A stretch of 64,000 nt of DNA from Cytophagales bacterium (GCA_025056215.1 JANWWC010000002.1:143825-207824), one strand, 5' to 3'. Counted from the first letter of the stretch, positions 44,489 through 55,704 are shown. Translations and numbers: made by a program. The notes: a model not told the origin generated them from the letters alone.

Positions 44489-47400
44489 ATGAAAAAAGAT
44501 TTGCTTATTCTTCTTTTTGCGCTAGTAGGAATTACAGCTGCTTTCTCGCAACCTTCGCAATGGAGTTACCGCCACGCTGCAAGCAATCGAGTAGCCTATT
44601 TATGGCTTCCCACTTCTGTGGATGGGCATGGCGTGCGAGGTTTGATTATGGCTTCACTCGCTTCTGCTGAAGAACGATTTGTAACTCATCCTTTAGTCCG
44701 CCAAATTGCAAACGAGGAAAGACTAGGAATTTTATATTTTTCTAATGGTGGAATGAATAATCCTTCCTCTGTAGGCGATACTTCCATTTTGATCACATTT
44801 TTAAATGAATTTGCTAGTCAAAGTGGGTTTTCAGAAATCAGGCATTGCCCTTGGCTTGCTTTCGGTTCTTCTACAAGCGGAAACTTTTCGCGCTTCTTGG
44901 CTACATGGAAACCTTCTCGCACTATCGGGCACATATTATACAAATCTACTTTTGGAGACGTAAGAGTAGACAACACCAACCTTAATAACACCTTGCGTCC
45001 TGCTTTTGCTTCAAATCCTGAATGGCAAGTTCCTTTGCTTATCTTAAATGGACAATACGAAGAATACAGCAGCTATTTTAATTTAAGCAACCAAGAAATT
45101 GAACGCTTCACAGAAAGAAAGTGGAGAATTATGCGCGACAGTGCCATTTTTAACCGTCAGCGCCCTAATCCATATCTAGTAAGTGCTGCGTGTGCTGCAG
45201 GAGAAGGACATTTCGACTGGTCATCTCGCGCCGATACGCTGATTGCTATGTTTATCAAAAAGGCAACCCAAGCTCGAGTTCCTCCTGGTGTTTACGCTAA
45301 GAATGGAGAAATCACACTCAATATTATAAATGAAAACACAGGCTGGCTCGGTGATACTACTGTAATCTCGGGCACTCCTAACGTATATCCATTTGCAGAT
45401 TCTGTTTCTGTAAAAGGAAATAAATTTTGGTTTTTTGATAGCGAATTTGCACACGTATGGCGTCATTATCATCTTAATCAGTTTGGAAAAACAAAAGATT
45501 CTGTAGCAGTGCGAGCAAATCCCACTGTTTCGTGGAATTCAACAAATGCCCAGTACCTGATAAATAATCAACCTCTTACTACTCGTTTCACCTTGTTTGA
45601 TACACTTTCTAATCTGGGGAAAGCCGTAAAATATCGTTTAATTGCTGGAGGAGGCTTCTTAAATAGAAATGCTGCTAACACAGCTGATTCTATAGCTCCC
45701 AATATTATCAATATTGCTGACGCAAATGCAACTTTTGGAACCAATCGCCGCGTATTGGTGAGTGCTTACACAGAAAGCACTGCATCACAAAGTTATCGAG
45801 ATGTAAGCCTTTCAATACAGTACAACACTACTTCTTCTAACAATACCATTCGCATAGGAATTGCTCCTTCTCCAAGCGGTTGGCGCACTTATGACACAGC
45901 TATCGTTAATTCAAATGCTACCCACTTACAAGTTATCTCAGGCCCTGGTCAACTTATAGACGGAGGTACAAGGCTTGTCTTTACTCGAGTACCTAACAAC
46001 AATCTCTCAATGGTACCGCTAAGAATACGCGCCCAAGGCAGTGGTGCCCAAATCAATAACTTTAAAGATACTCTTATTAACGTAATGATGTACCCCTATG
46101 GCATAGGAGCAGATGCTCCTATTGTTAACCCAGATAGAGCCACTCTATGCAATGGTAAAGCTGTCTTTAAAATACTTAATCCAATTAGTGGATACACTTA
46201 CAAATGGTATAGCCGAAATGGAGCACTGTTGAGTACTACTGATAGCTTAGTTATTACTAGCGCCACCGAAAATGATACCATTCGCGTAAGAGCCTTCCGC
46301 AGTGCCAATGATTCTTCACTTGCTTCTATTGTCTATTTTTCGATTCCTTCCACAGGAAGTTCTACTCCTCCTACCGATAATCCTTATCGTACAAGGTACA
46401 ATCCTTCTATAAATCACTGGACGGATAGCTTAAAATGGAATAAAATTTATTTAGCTACTAATTACGGGATAAATGTTTGTAACACGCCAGAAGCCAACTC
46501 TATTGCTCTGCAAGCACTTAACACATTAGTTTCCGATAGCGGAGGAGGTGTTATTTTCTTTCCAGCAGGAACATATCCATTCAAAGAGAGCATCTACCTG
46601 AAAACAGGTGTTATCTTGAGAGGAGAAACTCCTGCTGTGGCAAATGCAAAAGACTCGGCCTATCGTCCACAATCTAAATTGCTGTTTCCCAGATACATTC
46701 CAACGTTTACTGGGAACGGCACACCTATCAACACTGCTTTCAAGCATATTGACGCAGACACTAATGCTTATAATATTGCAATTGTGAATTTGGATATCAA
46801 CCGAGCTGCTATAGATATTCACCCTAAACAGTATCAATTAGGAGGTGCTTCTAACACAGCACAACCTGTAGATGTAAATAAAAATGTTTTGGTGTTTGGA
46901 ATAAGAAGCAATAATGTAGCTCTTCCCGACCCTGCTGTTCCTAATACTACACAAACTACACCCCAATTTGGTTGGCAACGGTGGTCTTTCCGTTTTGCGG
47001 GTAATATCGATATTTTTGGGGCAGGCAATATGATTGTCGCTAACTGTCGTATAAACGACGAGGTAACTGACAACTTTGAACAGCCTAACTACCAGTATAA
47101 CAACATGACACCCGATTGTTCTGGTGCTCCTCCTTCCGCTACAATCTTTAACTACACTGATCACTATGGAATTGTGGTAAATCGAAATAAATTTCAAATA
47201 GGAGGTTCTCCTGTTTCCTCTGCAAGCTTTTCAGGAGGAAGCAATGCAATCACAGGAGCTACTTATTACACGTATGCTTGGAAAACAGGCGCTACCCCAC
47301 AAGACGAACCTTATTTGTTCATGCCTGGCAATGAAGTGCTCGATAACTGGGTATTTAAAACCATGCGCATTGGGTTGCAAGCGTCAGGCATTGGTCTGAT

Positions 47401-49723
47401 TATAAAAGGAAATGAAACGTATGACATTCCTAACAAAACAATATGGCTTACTCCTACAGGAACCGGTTGTCAACTCAACAATTCTGCTACTTATGAAAAC
47501 CGAGGGTTAGATTTTTCTGGTTGGAACGTAACAATTGATAGTAACATTATTGGTTGCTATCGCCACCGCTTAAAAAATACGATTTATTTTACAGTAGACG
47601 GTGAAGGAATTTTATTGCAAGAATGCTGTGGAGGAACCTCCGTGAACGATTATAAAATTACGCGCAATCGCTTAGTGCAAGAGGGGTATATCGGCATTTA
47701 TAAAATGGGCGATATTAATAATCTTCTTATTAAAGATAATAACCTAGACGGAAGAGAAATCTTAGTTCAAGCAAATATCTCAGCAGGAGGCACAGGACAA
47801 GAAGATCACTATCGATTTTTAAGCGATATGTTATTAGAGGGCAATATTGGGGTGAGTCGCTTTAATATCAATGGAAACCGAGGCGGAAGAAATAATATTA
47901 TACGGAATAATATAATGACCCCTATTGGAGCAGATACTAATATCATTATTCCTTGCCATGTAACTATCGAACCTAACAATACAAACGTGCGAAATATTGC
48001 TTACACTCCTGTTAGACCTTATGATACTACTATCGTAGGAATGGATACTATCTTAAATACTCCAGCTCCTCGCTCTGTACATCTACGAGTAAGTGGTCCT
48101 TGCTCTGAGTTGAACGTAGTGCGCGTTGCTCTTCTTTCACCTGCTAAAGACACTATATTCCCTGCTTCTACTTCTAGTATATTACTGCGCGCTAAAGTAG
48201 TTGGAGGAAATGTGCCTCATACAAAAGTGCGCTTCTTAGTTAATAACACTTTTGTAAGCCCTGATAATGTGTTTGCAGGAGCAGATTCCACAGTGTCTTT
48301 CACATTTAATATCCCAGGAGTTGGATTTTACAATATTACCGCACGTGCAAACGATACACTAGCTAAAACAAATGCTTTCTCACCCACCTACAAAGTAACT
48401 ATCAGTAATCCGTTTGCAGGCGCTATTGTGCCTGACTTTGCTCCCTCTGTAGTTTGCAAATCTTTAACAGCTAACTTTACCAACTTATCTATTATTCCAG
48501 ATGGAGATACCTTAGTAAGTGCTGAGTGGGATTTTACTAATGATGGTACTTTCGACCAATCTACATCTACTTTAAGTAATGTTTCATTTACTTATCCTGC
48601 TTATGGAGATTATAATGTTCGTTTGCGCATCAACGTTAAAAATGCCAATCGAGGCAGTGGTATATTTAGTGAAACCATCACAAAAACTATTCGATTACTC
48701 AATCCGATAGCATCATTTACTCCAAGCCAAACTTCTATTTGTATAGGCGGAACAATCAACTTTACACCTATCCATGTAAATCACGCCACCGCCTATGAAT
48801 GGGACTTTGATAACAATGGAGTCATAGATTCTGTTCGATCTTCTGCTACCATGGTTTCGAATACTTTTAATACATCAGGAACTTTTGCTGTTCGTCTACG
48901 CGTACTTACAACAGGAGGTTGCAAAGATAGTACTACACAAAACATCACTGTTAATCCTGTTCCGACAGTTACGTTTTCAATTTCAGATGATACCGTATGC
49001 GCCGGAGAAACTGTTACGTTTACTGCTTTAGCAAGTGCTTCTATGAGCTTTACTTTAGAGCCCGATACTGCAAGTTCGATTAGCTCTCAAACAGGAAGTG
49101 GTGTCTCCTTCACAAAAACTCTTACTTACAACACAGGAACATTCTTTCCCAAACTTACAGCTTCTCATCTCTGTGCTTCTTTCACAAAAAAAGATACCAT
49201 AGTAGTTTACGAATCTCCTGATAAGCCTTCTATTACAGCTACTCCTCAAAGTTTAGGAACAGCTCTTCTGACTGCCAACATAGGTTCTACTTTAGCTCCC
49301 TTTACAATTCGATGGTATCGAGGAACTTCTCTCATCACTGGTGCTAATAATAGTTTCCTAACAGTTAATCAGTTTGGAACTTACTTCGTAGAAGTTCTTA
49401 AAGGCAATTGCGCTACTAAATCCGATGGATTAAGGGTAGATAATATTTTAGGAAACCTCGAAAATAAAACAATGCATGATATGCAACTCTATCCAAATCC
49501 AATAGAGGATGCTGCCGTACTGCTCTTATCAAACAACCACTATGGAATTCTGACATGTCAGGTTTATACATTAGAAGGAAAATTTGTAAAGCAAATTCTT
49601 CTTTATAAGCAAAAAGACGTAGAATCATTCACGATAGATTTCTCAGAATTCAAATCTGGCTCTTACTTAATGAGAATTCAGACAAATGAGAGCAGTTCTG
49701 TGATTCCTATTTTGAAGAAATAA
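44489..49723 (+). CDS. T9SS giant: esterase-like, beta-helix and PKD domains
   Basis: A 1744-residue secreted protein with signal peptide LLILLFALVGITAAFSQ. Residues 25-255 look like an alpha/beta-hydrolase: the nucleophile elbow reads GSSTSG (Ser128) in PWLAFGSSTSGNFS, a variant of GxSxG, and GEGHFDWSSR probably carries the catalytic histidine. Ig-like segments follow. Residues about 640-1190 form a pectate-lyase-like beta-helix (GGGVIFFPAGTYPFKESIYL, YGIVVNRNKFQI). Then come a Big-like domain, two PKD-like domains (SAEWDFTNDGTFDQS; AYEWDFDNNGVIDSV), an Ig-like segment, and a T9SS sorting domain (MQLYPNPIEDAAVLLLSNN). It has its own promoter and a strong terminator, so it is a single-gene unit. 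It may combine glycan de-esterification and cleavage. Confidence 0.85.
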   Translation: MKKDLLILLFALVGITAAFSQPSQWSYRHAASNRVAYLWLPTSVDGHGVRGLIMASLASAEERFVTHPLVRQIANEERLGILYFSNGGMNNPSSVGDTSILITFLNEFASQSGFSEIRHCPWLAFGSSTSGNFSRFLATWKPSRTIGHILYKSTFGDVRVDNTNLNNTLRPAFASNPEWQVPLLILNGQYEEYSSYFNLSNQEIERFTERKWRIMRDSAIFNRQRPNPYLVSAACAAGEGHFDWSSRADTLIAMFIKKATQARVPPGVYAKNGEITLNIINENTGWLGDTTVISGTPNVYPFADSVSVKGNKFWFFDSEFAHVWRHYHLNQFGKTKDSVAVRANPTVSWNSTNAQYLINNQPLTTRFTLFDTLSNLGKAVKYRLIAGGGFLNRNAANTADSIAPNIINIADANATFGTNRRVLVSAYTESTASQSYRDVSLSIQYNTTSSNNTIRIGIAPSPSGWRTYDTAIVNSNATHLQVISGPGQLIDGGTRLVFTRVPNNNLSMVPLRIRAQGSGAQINNFKDTLINVMMYPYGIGADAPIVNPDRATLCNGKAVFKILNPISGYTYKWYSRNGALLSTTDSLVITSATENDTIRVRAFRSANDSSLASIVYFSIPSTGSSTPPTDNPYRTRYNPSINHWTDSLKWNKIYLATNYGINVCNTPEANSIALQALNTLVSDSGGGVIFFPAGTYPFKESIYLKTGVILRGETPAVANAKDSAYRPQSKLLFPRYIPTFTGNGTPINTAFKHIDADTNAYNIAIVNLDINRAAIDIHPKQYQLGGASNTAQPVDVNKNVLVFGIRSNNVALPDPAVPNTTQTTPQFGWQRWSFRFAGNIDIFGAGNMIVANCRINDEVTDNFEQPNYQYNNMTPDCSGAPPSATIFNYTDHYGIVVNRNKFQIGGSPVSSASFSGGSNAITGATYYTYAWKTGATPQDEPYLFMPGNEVLDNWVFKTMRIGLQASGIGLIIKGNETYDIPNKTIWLTPTGTGCQLNNSATYENRGLDFSGWNVTIDSNIIGCYRHRLKNTIYFTVDGEGILLQECCGGTSVNDYKITRNRLVQEGYIGIYKMGDINNLLIKDNNLDGREILVQANISAGGTGQEDHYRFLSDMLLEGNIGVSRFNINGNRGGRNNIIRNNIMTPIGADTNIIIPCHVTIEPNNTNVRNIAYTPVRPYDTTIVGMDTILNTPAPRSVHLRVSGPCSELNVVRVALLSPAKDTIFPASTSSILLRAKVVGGNVPHTKVRFLVNNTFVSPDNVFAGADSTVSFTFNIPGVGFYNITARANDTLAKTNAFSPTYKVTISNPFAGAIVPDFAPSVVCKSLTANFTNLSIIPDGDTLVSAEWDFTNDGTFDQSTSTLSNVSFTYPAYGDYNVRLRINVKNANRGSGIFSETITKTIRLLNPIASFTPSQTSICIGGTINFTPIHVNHATAYEWDFDNNGVIDSVRSSATMVSNTFNTSGTFAVRLRVLTTGGCKDSTTQNITVNPVPTVTFSISDDTVCAGETVTFTALASASMSFTLEPDTASSISSQTGSGVSFTKTLTYNTGTFFPKLTASHLCASFTKKDTIVVYESPDKPSITATPQSLGTALLTANIGSTLAPFTIRWYRGTSLITGANNSFLTVNQFGTYFVEVLKGNCATKSDGLRVDNILGNLENKTMHDMQLYPNPIEDAAVLLLSNNHYGILTCQVYTLEGKFVKQILLYKQKDVESFTIDFSEFKSGSYLMRIQTNESSSVIPILKK

Positions 49724-49737
49724 TAAACTTATGGGGT

Positions 49738-49776
49738 AAGGCGATGAAGAAATTTTTCATCGCCTTTTTTGTTTTT
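49738..49776 (+). terminator. Strong rho-independent terminator
   Basis: AAGGCGATGAA and TTCATCGCCTT make an 11-pair stem with loop GAAATTT, followed by a T-rich tract. It ends 22 bases before the amidase ATG. Confidence 0.92.
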
Positions 49777-49798
49777 AAATAAAAAACTTATTCAAACA

Positions 49799-51139
49799 AT
49801 GAAAAAAATTTTTAACGGAATATGCCTAATTTTCCTTTGTGTTGCTGCATATTCTCAGAGCTCCAGTTTTCAACGGCGCGCTTTATTGCTATCAAAATCT
49901 TCTCAAGTAGAAAATTATTACTCAATCGATAACGATGGAATTAGTATATACGCGAGTCCTATTCTTAAAAAACAAAATAAACCAGAATGTAAGGTTTATT
50001 TTGATGAAATAGAGCAATTTCAGAAACTCATTTCTACGCTCCCTGCCGATAAGTTCAAAGAAATTTATAAAAATAAAAAAACAAATCGATTAAGCCAACT
50101 TACACTAAGTTCTTGCGAACTAACAAAAATCCAAAAATCGATTTCTTTTCATGCACAAAAACCATTGAATGGAATTCGCATTGCCATCGACCCCGGACAT
50201 TTAGGAGGAACACAAGAAACAGCAAAAATAGAGGGAAAATTTGTGAGCGTTATACATGAAAATACTTTATTTGAACTTATTGAAGGTAATCTTACGTTAG
50301 CTACTGCTTTAATCCTCAAGGACTCTCTTACCAAATTAGGGGCTGAAGTACTGCTGACGCGCTCAAATTATGGACATTCTGTTTTTGGCAAAACCTTTGA
50401 ACAATGGTTGGCTCAAGACCTTATGCGGCATTTGAATGCTTCTCTCAAAAAAGGCACTATCAGCATCAAAAAATATTCTTCTCTTCTTATGGAAAAAGAT
50501 AAAAATGTAATTTTTCACCATTTTTTCCGCGATTTAGAAATGATAGAACGCGCAAAAAAAATCAACCAGTTCCGACCTGATATAACGTTAATCATTCATT
50601 TTAATATCGATGAAATCAATTGGAATCAATATCACAAAAAGATTCCTCACTACCCTCTTTCTTCTCATAACTATAATATGGCTTTTGTAGGAGGAAGTTT
50701 TTTACCTGAGGAACTTTCATCGGAAGAAAGTCGCATCGCTTTTCTAAGATTTCTTATCACTGACGATTTAGATAATTCTATACTTCTTTCAAATTGCTTT
50801 ATACAAGCCTGTGAACAATACTTAAAAAATGAAACATTCAAAGATCAGCAACCTTTAGCTTATATTCAAAAATACAGCCTGCCAACCTCTGCCCCAGGTG
50901 TTTTTGCGCGCAATCTTTTAATGACTCGCTTAGTGCGCGGCACTGTCTGCTATGGTGAAACTCTTTATCAAGACAACTGGCAAGAATTGCATCTCCTTTC
51001 CCAAAAACCTATTGTTATGAACAAATTAGCTATCAACCAAAGACTTGTTGAAGTAGCTCAGAGCTATTTACACGGAGTTTTAGAATATGTTCGTCTCAAA
51101 TTCAACTCACCAAGCTTTTCATCGCAAAGCCAACTCTAG
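49799..51139 (+). CDS. N-acetylmuramoyl-L-alanine amidase (Amidase_3)
   Basis: A 446-residue exported peptidoglycan amidase that cleaves the MurNAc-L-Ala bond. ATG 49799 gives the signal peptide MKKIFNGICLIFLCVAAYSQ; the longer frame upstream starts with TTG inside the terminator. The zinc ligands are visible: His in IDPGHLGGTQE, Glu in LIEGNLTLATALIL and His in LIIHFNIDEINW, with a C-terminal Glu in TVCYGETLYQDN. The stretch between the first and third ligands is longer than in small amidases. It converges with ndk. Confidence 0.9.
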   Translation: MKKIFNGICLIFLCVAAYSQSSSFQRRALLLSKSSQVENYYSIDNDGISIYASPILKKQNKPECKVYFDEIEQFQKLISTLPADKFKEIYKNKKTNRLSQLTLSSCELTKIQKSISFHAQKPLNGIRIAIDPGHLGGTQETAKIEGKFVSVIHENTLFELIEGNLTLATALILKDSLTKLGAEVLLTRSNYGHSVFGKTFEQWLAQDLMRHLNASLKKGTISIKKYSSLLMEKDKNVIFHHFFRDLEMIERAKKINQFRPDITLIIHFNIDEINWNQYHKKIPHYPLSSHNYNMAFVGGSFLPEELSSEESRIAFLRFLITDDLDNSILLSNCFIQACEQYLKNETFKDQQPLAYIQKYSLPTSAPGVFARNLLMTRLVRGTVCYGETLYQDNWQELHLLSQKPIVMNKLAINQRLVEVAQSYLHGVLEYVRLKFNSPSFSSQSQL

Positions 51140-51149
51140 GGATAGAAAC

Positions 51150-51569
51150 TTATATTTCTTCAAGCTTTGAAAAGAAAAATCTCGATTCTATTTCAGCATT
51201 TTCATCAGAATCAGAACCATGAATGGCATTTGCTTCTATGGATTTAGCAAAAAGTTTTCGAATAGTGCCAGGTTCTGCATTAGCAGGATTAGTCGCTCCA
51301 ATAAGTTTGCGAAAGTCTGCTACTGCATTTTCTTTTTCTAAAATAGCTGCAATAATAGGTCCTGAACTCATGTAACGGCAAAGGTCATTATAAAAAGGTC
51401 TTTCTTTATGTACTGCATAAAACTTTCCTGCTTGCTCAGCAGTAAGTCTAACAGTTTTCATAGCTTTAATTTTAAATCCTGCTTCTTCAATCATTTTAAG
51501 AATAGCTCCACTGTTGCCATCAGCAAAAGCATCAGGCTTAATCATGGTAAATGTTCTGTTGGTTGCCAT
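51150..51569 (-). CDS. ndk: Nucleoside diphosphate kinase
   Basis: A 139-residue enzyme that exchanges gamma-phosphates between nucleoside di- and triphosphates. The N-terminus [20 protein letters not shown] is invariant for the family. The active-site histidine lies in [15 protein letters not shown], the phosphohistidine motif, and the nucleotide-binding loop is present as [20 protein letters not shown]. Length is standard. It is divergent from guaA and converges with the amidase gene, with 10 bases between stops. Confidence 0.97.
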   Translation of the reverse strand: MATNRTFTMIKPDAFADGNSGAILKMIEEAGFKIKAMKTVRLTAEQAGKFYAVHKERPFYNDLCRYMSSGPIIAAILEKENAVADFRKLIGATNPANAEPGTIRKLFAKSIEANAIHGSDSDENAEIESRFFFSKLEEI

Positions 51570-51707
51570 ATACTAACTTTTTCAAAAAAACGCAGTAAAA
51601 CTATGTAAAACTCTTTGAAAAGAGCAAATTCTATAAATGAAATAATCAAGATAGTTTTTTTGATATACCGTAAAAAACTGCACAAATTTGCATTTCATTT
51701 TTCAACT

Positions 51708-53234
51708 ATGGAAAAAATTTTGATACTCGATTTTGGTTCACAGTACACCCAACTTATTGCACGTCGCGTGCGCGAATTAAATATTTACTGCGAAATATAT
51801 CCTTATAACCATTTTCCTGAGCCCGATGAATCTGTTAAAGGAATTATTCTTTCAGGAAGCCCATGTTCTGTGACAGACGAAGACGCACCAGAATTAAATA
51901 CATTGCATTTGAGAAAAAAATTTCCTATCTTAGGAATTTGTTATGGAGCGCAGCTTTTAGCATATCAAGGAGGAGGAGAGATTCTCCGCTCTGAAAAACG
52001 CGAGTATGGAAGAGCAAATCTTACTTTCTTAGATGACAAAGACCTAATCCTACAAGGAGTTCCCCTTAACACTCAAGTTTGGATGTCGCACGCCGATACT
52101 ATCAAATCTTTACCAGAAGATTTCGAACGCATCGCCAGTACTCAACATATTGAAATAGCTGCCTTTCGTGCGCTTAATGAACCCGTTTTTGGTTTACAAT
52201 TTCATCCTGAAGTGTATCATTCTACTCACGGCACACAAATTCTCAAAAACTTTTTAGTAGATGTATGCGGATGCCATCAGACATGGACGCCACACAATTT
52301 TATAGAGATGACTATCAACGAGTTGCGTCAAAAAATAGGAGATGAAAAAGTCGTTTTAGGATTATCAGGCGGTGTAGATTCTTCCGTAACAGCACTATTG
52401 TTGCAAAAAGCTATAGGAAACAACTTATTTTGTATTTTTGTAGATAACGGCTTGTTGCGAAAAAACGAGTTTGAAGAAGTTCTTTCTTCTTATCAACAGT
52501 TAGGCTTAAATGTTCGCGGAGTAGATGCTAAACAACTCTTTTACGATGCTCTTAAAGACCAAACTGATCCAGAAAAAAAACGGAAGTCTATCGGTTACAT
52601 CTTTATAGAAGTCTTTGAGAGAGAAGCACGTAAATTAGAAAATATCAAATGGTTAGCTCAAGGTACTATCTATCCTGATGTAATAGAATCTGTATCTGTA
52701 AAAGGACCCTCCGCAACCATTAAGTCTCATCATAATGTAGGCGGTCTTCCTGAAAAAATGCATCTTAAAATTGTAGAACCTTTAAGAATTTTATTCAAAG
52801 ACGAAGTTCGCCGCGTAGGAGAAGAATTGGGGTTGCCTGAAACAATTTTAAAACGTCATCCTTTCCCAGGTCCAGGATTAGCTATCAGAATTTTAGGAGA
52901 TGTTACTCCTGAAAAAATCAAAATGTTGCAAGAGGCCGACGCTATTTTCATAGAAGCGCTCAAATCTCACGGTCTGTACGATAAGGTTTGGCAAGCAGGT
53001 GCTATTTTATTGCCAATCAAATCAGTGGGAGTGATGGGAGATGAGCGAACCTATGAAAATACGATTGCATTACGAGCCGTAAACAGCACCGACGGCATGA
53101 CTGCTGACTGGAGTCGTTTGCCTTATGAATTTTTATCAGAAGTGAGCAACCGAATTATCAACTCAGTTAAAGGCATAAATCGCGTAGTATACGATATAAG
53201 TTCTAAACCCCCTGCTACAATTGAGTGGGAATAA
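51708..53234 (+). CDS. guaA: GMP synthase (glutamine-hydrolysing)
   Basis: A 508-residue enzyme that converts XMP to GMP using glutamine and ATP. The start at 51708 is preferred because it yields [20 protein letters not shown]; the open frame begins 31 codons earlier but that extension has no counterpart in the family. GATase: Cys in [15 protein letters not shown], His and Glu in [14 protein letters not shown]-pyrophosphatase: P-loop [17 protein letters not shown]. The dimerisation domain ends in the family motif [10 protein letters not shown] near-consensus promoter may lie upstream: TTTG at 51659-51662 and CAAATTTG at 51683-51690, 20 bases apart, with one mismatch. Confidence 0.97.
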   Translation: MEKILILDFGSQYTQLIARRVRELNIYCEIYPYNHFPEPDESVKGIILSGSPCSVTDEDAPELNTLHLRKKFPILGICYGAQLLAYQGGGEILRSEKREYGRANLTFLDDKDLILQGVPLNTQVWMSHADTIKSLPEDFERIASTQHIEIAAFRALNEPVFGLQFHPEVYHSTHGTQILKNFLVDVCGCHQTWTPHNFIEMTINELRQKIGDEKVVLGLSGGVDSSVTALLLQKAIGNNLFCIFVDNGLLRKNEFEEVLSSYQQLGLNVRGVDAKQLFYDALKDQTDPEKKRKSIGYIFIEVFEREARKLENIKWLAQGTIYPDVIESVSVKGPSATIKSHHNVGGLPEKMHLKIVEPLRILFKDEVRRVGEELGLPETILKRHPFPGPGLAIRILGDVTPEKIKMLQEADAIFIEALKSHGLYDKVWQAGAILLPIKSVGVMGDERTYENTIALRAVNSTDGMTADWSRLPYEFLSEVSNRIINSVKGINRVVYDISSKPPATIEWE

Positions 53235-53258
53235 CAAAAAACTTTTGAGACAAAAATT

Positions 53259-55676
53259 ATGTGGTTAAAAATTGCATATTTCATTCTCAAAAATAGGATA
53301 ACTCTTTTAAGTATTCTTGTGGTCATCACTGCATTCATGGGCTATCATGGGCGCAATTTGCAGCTTTCTTACGAGTTTATGCGCATTGTCCCTGAAACAG
53401 ATGGAGACATGCTTTTTTTTCAACAATTTAAAAAAACTTTCGGAGATGATGGAAATCTGCTTGTCATCGGCGTTCACGATAGTGCTATTTATCACCTTTC
53501 TAAGTTTAAAGCTTTCGCCCAACTAACATATGATATTGGAAAACTAGAAGGTATTACAGAAGCAATTTCTATTCCACAAGCGGTTAAACTCGTCGCTAAT
53601 GCCGATGAAAAAAAATTTGAAGCACAAAAAATCTTTTCTCCCTTTCCTAAAAATCAACAAGAATTGGACAGCATGTTAGAAGTGTTTCAAACGCAAAAAT
53701 TTTACGAAAATCGACTTTACAATCCTCATACTGGCGCTACGGTTATTTTGTGCTCCTATCAAACAGAATACCTTAATTCTGAAAAAAGAATTGAGCTAAC
53801 AAACAATATTTTAAAATTGTGCACCGACTTTGAAAAAAAAACACGCTTAGATTTACATTATGCAGGCTTACCATACGTGCGAACAATAAATGCTATCATC
53901 GTAAAAAAAGAACTTAACTTATTTATTATTATTTCGCTTCTTGTTACGGCAGTAGTTCTTTTTTTGTTTTTTCGCTCATTCTCTCCTGTGATTTTTCCTT
54001 TAATTCTGATTGGCATGGTAGTCGTGTGGACAATGGGAACTATCGGATTGATGGGCTACAAAATTACTATGCTCACAGGACTTTTACCTTCTATTCTAGT
54101 AGTGATAGGAATTCCGAATTCCATTTACTTAGTCACCAAATACCACCAAGAGTGCTCTAAGCATGGAAATAAAATGAAAGCTATGGTGCACGTCATCAAA
54201 AAAATAGGAATTGTAACTCTCATTACTAACGCCACCACGGCTGCTGGTTTTTTTGTATTGTGCTTTACAGGCGTAGAAGTACTCAAAGAATTCGGAATAG
54301 TAGCAGGCATCAATATTCTTAACACATTTTTGATTAGCCTTGTTTTTATACCTTCTACTTTTACACTCATGCCATCTCCTCAAATCAGACACACCAAACA
54401 TCTCGATTTTAAACCTATTAATAGCCTCATAGATTTTTTTGAAGAGTGCGTCTTTTTCCACAGAAAGAAAGTTTACTGGATTGTAGGTTTTCTTTTAGTA
54501 TTTGCCATTATCGGCATGATGCAAATCAAAGTAGTTACGTACATGGTAGATGATTTACCAGAGAATAGCTCTATTAAACAAGACTTAGCCTTCTTCGAAC
54601 ATCATTTTAAAGGTATCATGCCCTTAGAAATTGTTTTAGACACACAACGCAAAAAAGGATTTCGCAAATACGAAAATCTTGAAAAAATCCATGAAATCGA
54701 AACAGCGCTGTCGCAATTGCCTTACGTGACTGAGCCTATCTCTGTTCTCACTTTTCTAAAAGCCGCTAATCAGGCATACTTCGATAGTCCCGAAAAGTTT
54801 GATTTACCTACCAAAAAAGAACTTCCTTTCATTGCATCCTACTTAAAATTGCAGCAAGATAGTGCTCATCTTACAAGGGCTTTTTTAGATAGTACTGGTC
54901 AGTTTGTTCGTCTATCCATGAAAATAGCGGACATAGGTTCTGTCAAAATGGAAGAGTTTCTTTATCGTACTTTACAACCTCTACTCGATTCTCTTACAAA
55001 AAATTCAGACATCAAAGCAAGAATTACAGGAACTACGCTACTGTTTATTAAAGGAAATGATTTCCTTATTCAGAATCTTATGCAGAGCATACTTTTAGCT
55101 TTTTTAATGATTGCTCTCATTATGGGGTTGCTCTTCGGAAATGTGCGCATCATTTTGATTGCTCTTATTCCAAACATTATTCCGATTCTCGTCACGGCCG
55201 GCATGATGGGATGGCTCGGAATTCCCTTAAAGCCAAGCACGGCGATTGTGTTTAGCATTGCATTCGGTATTTCAGTAGACGATACTATTCATTATTTAGC
55301 TAAATACAGGCAAGAGCTTTTAGAGCGCCACTACAATGTATTGCGCGCTATCTCAATTAGCTTACATGAAACAGGGAAAAGTATGTTTTACACGTCAGTA
55401 GTCTTATTTTTTGGATTCATCATTTTTGCATTTTCGAGCTTTGGAGGCACCATTGCATTAGGAATTCTTACTTCTTCTACACTTTTATATGCGATGCTAA
55501 CCAATCTGATTTTGCTTCCAAGCCTGCTAAGGACTTTTGAAATTAACCAACATCGATTCAAGTTAGCTACTTACTTAGAAGAATTTGATAACTTCTACTT
55601 AGAAGATGACGATGAGGAAATCGATATCAATCTTCTTCAAATCAGAAAAAATGAACAAAAGAAAACATCTGACTAA
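53259..55676 (+). CDS. MMPL/RND superfamily transporter (SSD-containing)
   Basis: An 805-residue inner-membrane protein with about 12 predicted helices in the RND/MMPL layout: one helix, a large periplasmic domain, five helices, then the same again. MMPL-type motifs are GIPNSIYLVTKYHQEC and SIAFGISVDDTIHYLAKYRQ, the second with the proton-relay-like DD. It resembles the Bacteroidota MMPL family linked to lipid or hopanoid export, rather than AcrB drug pumps. No adaptor or outer-membrane partner is adjacent. It starts 24 bases after guaA. The C-terminus is a long acidic cytosolic tail (DNFYLEDDDEEIDINLLQ). Confidence 0.85.
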   Translation: MWLKIAYFILKNRITLLSILVVITAFMGYHGRNLQLSYEFMRIVPETDGDMLFFQQFKKTFGDDGNLLVIGVHDSAIYHLSKFKAFAQLTYDIGKLEGITEAISIPQAVKLVANADEKKFEAQKIFSPFPKNQQELDSMLEVFQTQKFYENRLYNPHTGATVILCSYQTEYLNSEKRIELTNNILKLCTDFEKKTRLDLHYAGLPYVRTINAIIVKKELNLFIIISLLVTAVVLFLFFRSFSPVIFPLILIGMVVVWTMGTIGLMGYKITMLTGLLPSILVVIGIPNSIYLVTKYHQECSKHGNKMKAMVHVIKKIGIVTLITNATTAAGFFVLCFTGVEVLKEFGIVAGINILNTFLISLVFIPSTFTLMPSPQIRHTKHLDFKPINSLIDFFEECVFFHRKKVYWIVGFLLVFAIIGMMQIKVVTYMVDDLPENSSIKQDLAFFEHHFKGIMPLEIVLDTQRKKGFRKYENLEKIHEIETALSQLPYVTEPISVLTFLKAANQAYFDSPEKFDLPTKKELPFIASYLKLQQDSAHLTRAFLDSTGQFVRLSMKIADIGSVKMEEFLYRTLQPLLDSLTKNSDIKARITGTTLLFIKGNDFLIQNLMQSILLAFLMIALIMGLLFGNVRIILIALIPNIIPILVTAGMMGWLGIPLKPSTAIVFSIAFGISVDDTIHYLAKYRQELLERHYNVLRAISISLHETGKSMFYTSVVLFFGFIIFAFSSFGGTIALGILTSSTLLYAMLTNLILLPSLLRTFEINQHRFKLATYLEEFDNFYLEDDDEEIDINLLQIRKNEQKKTSD

Positions 55677-55704
55677 CAAGTTGTAATAAAATTAAACAGA
55701 TATT

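Noticed and set aside
51615..51707. Extended N-terminus for GMP synthase
   Set aside because: The 31 extra residues have no counterpart in the family; the internal ATG yields the canonical start.
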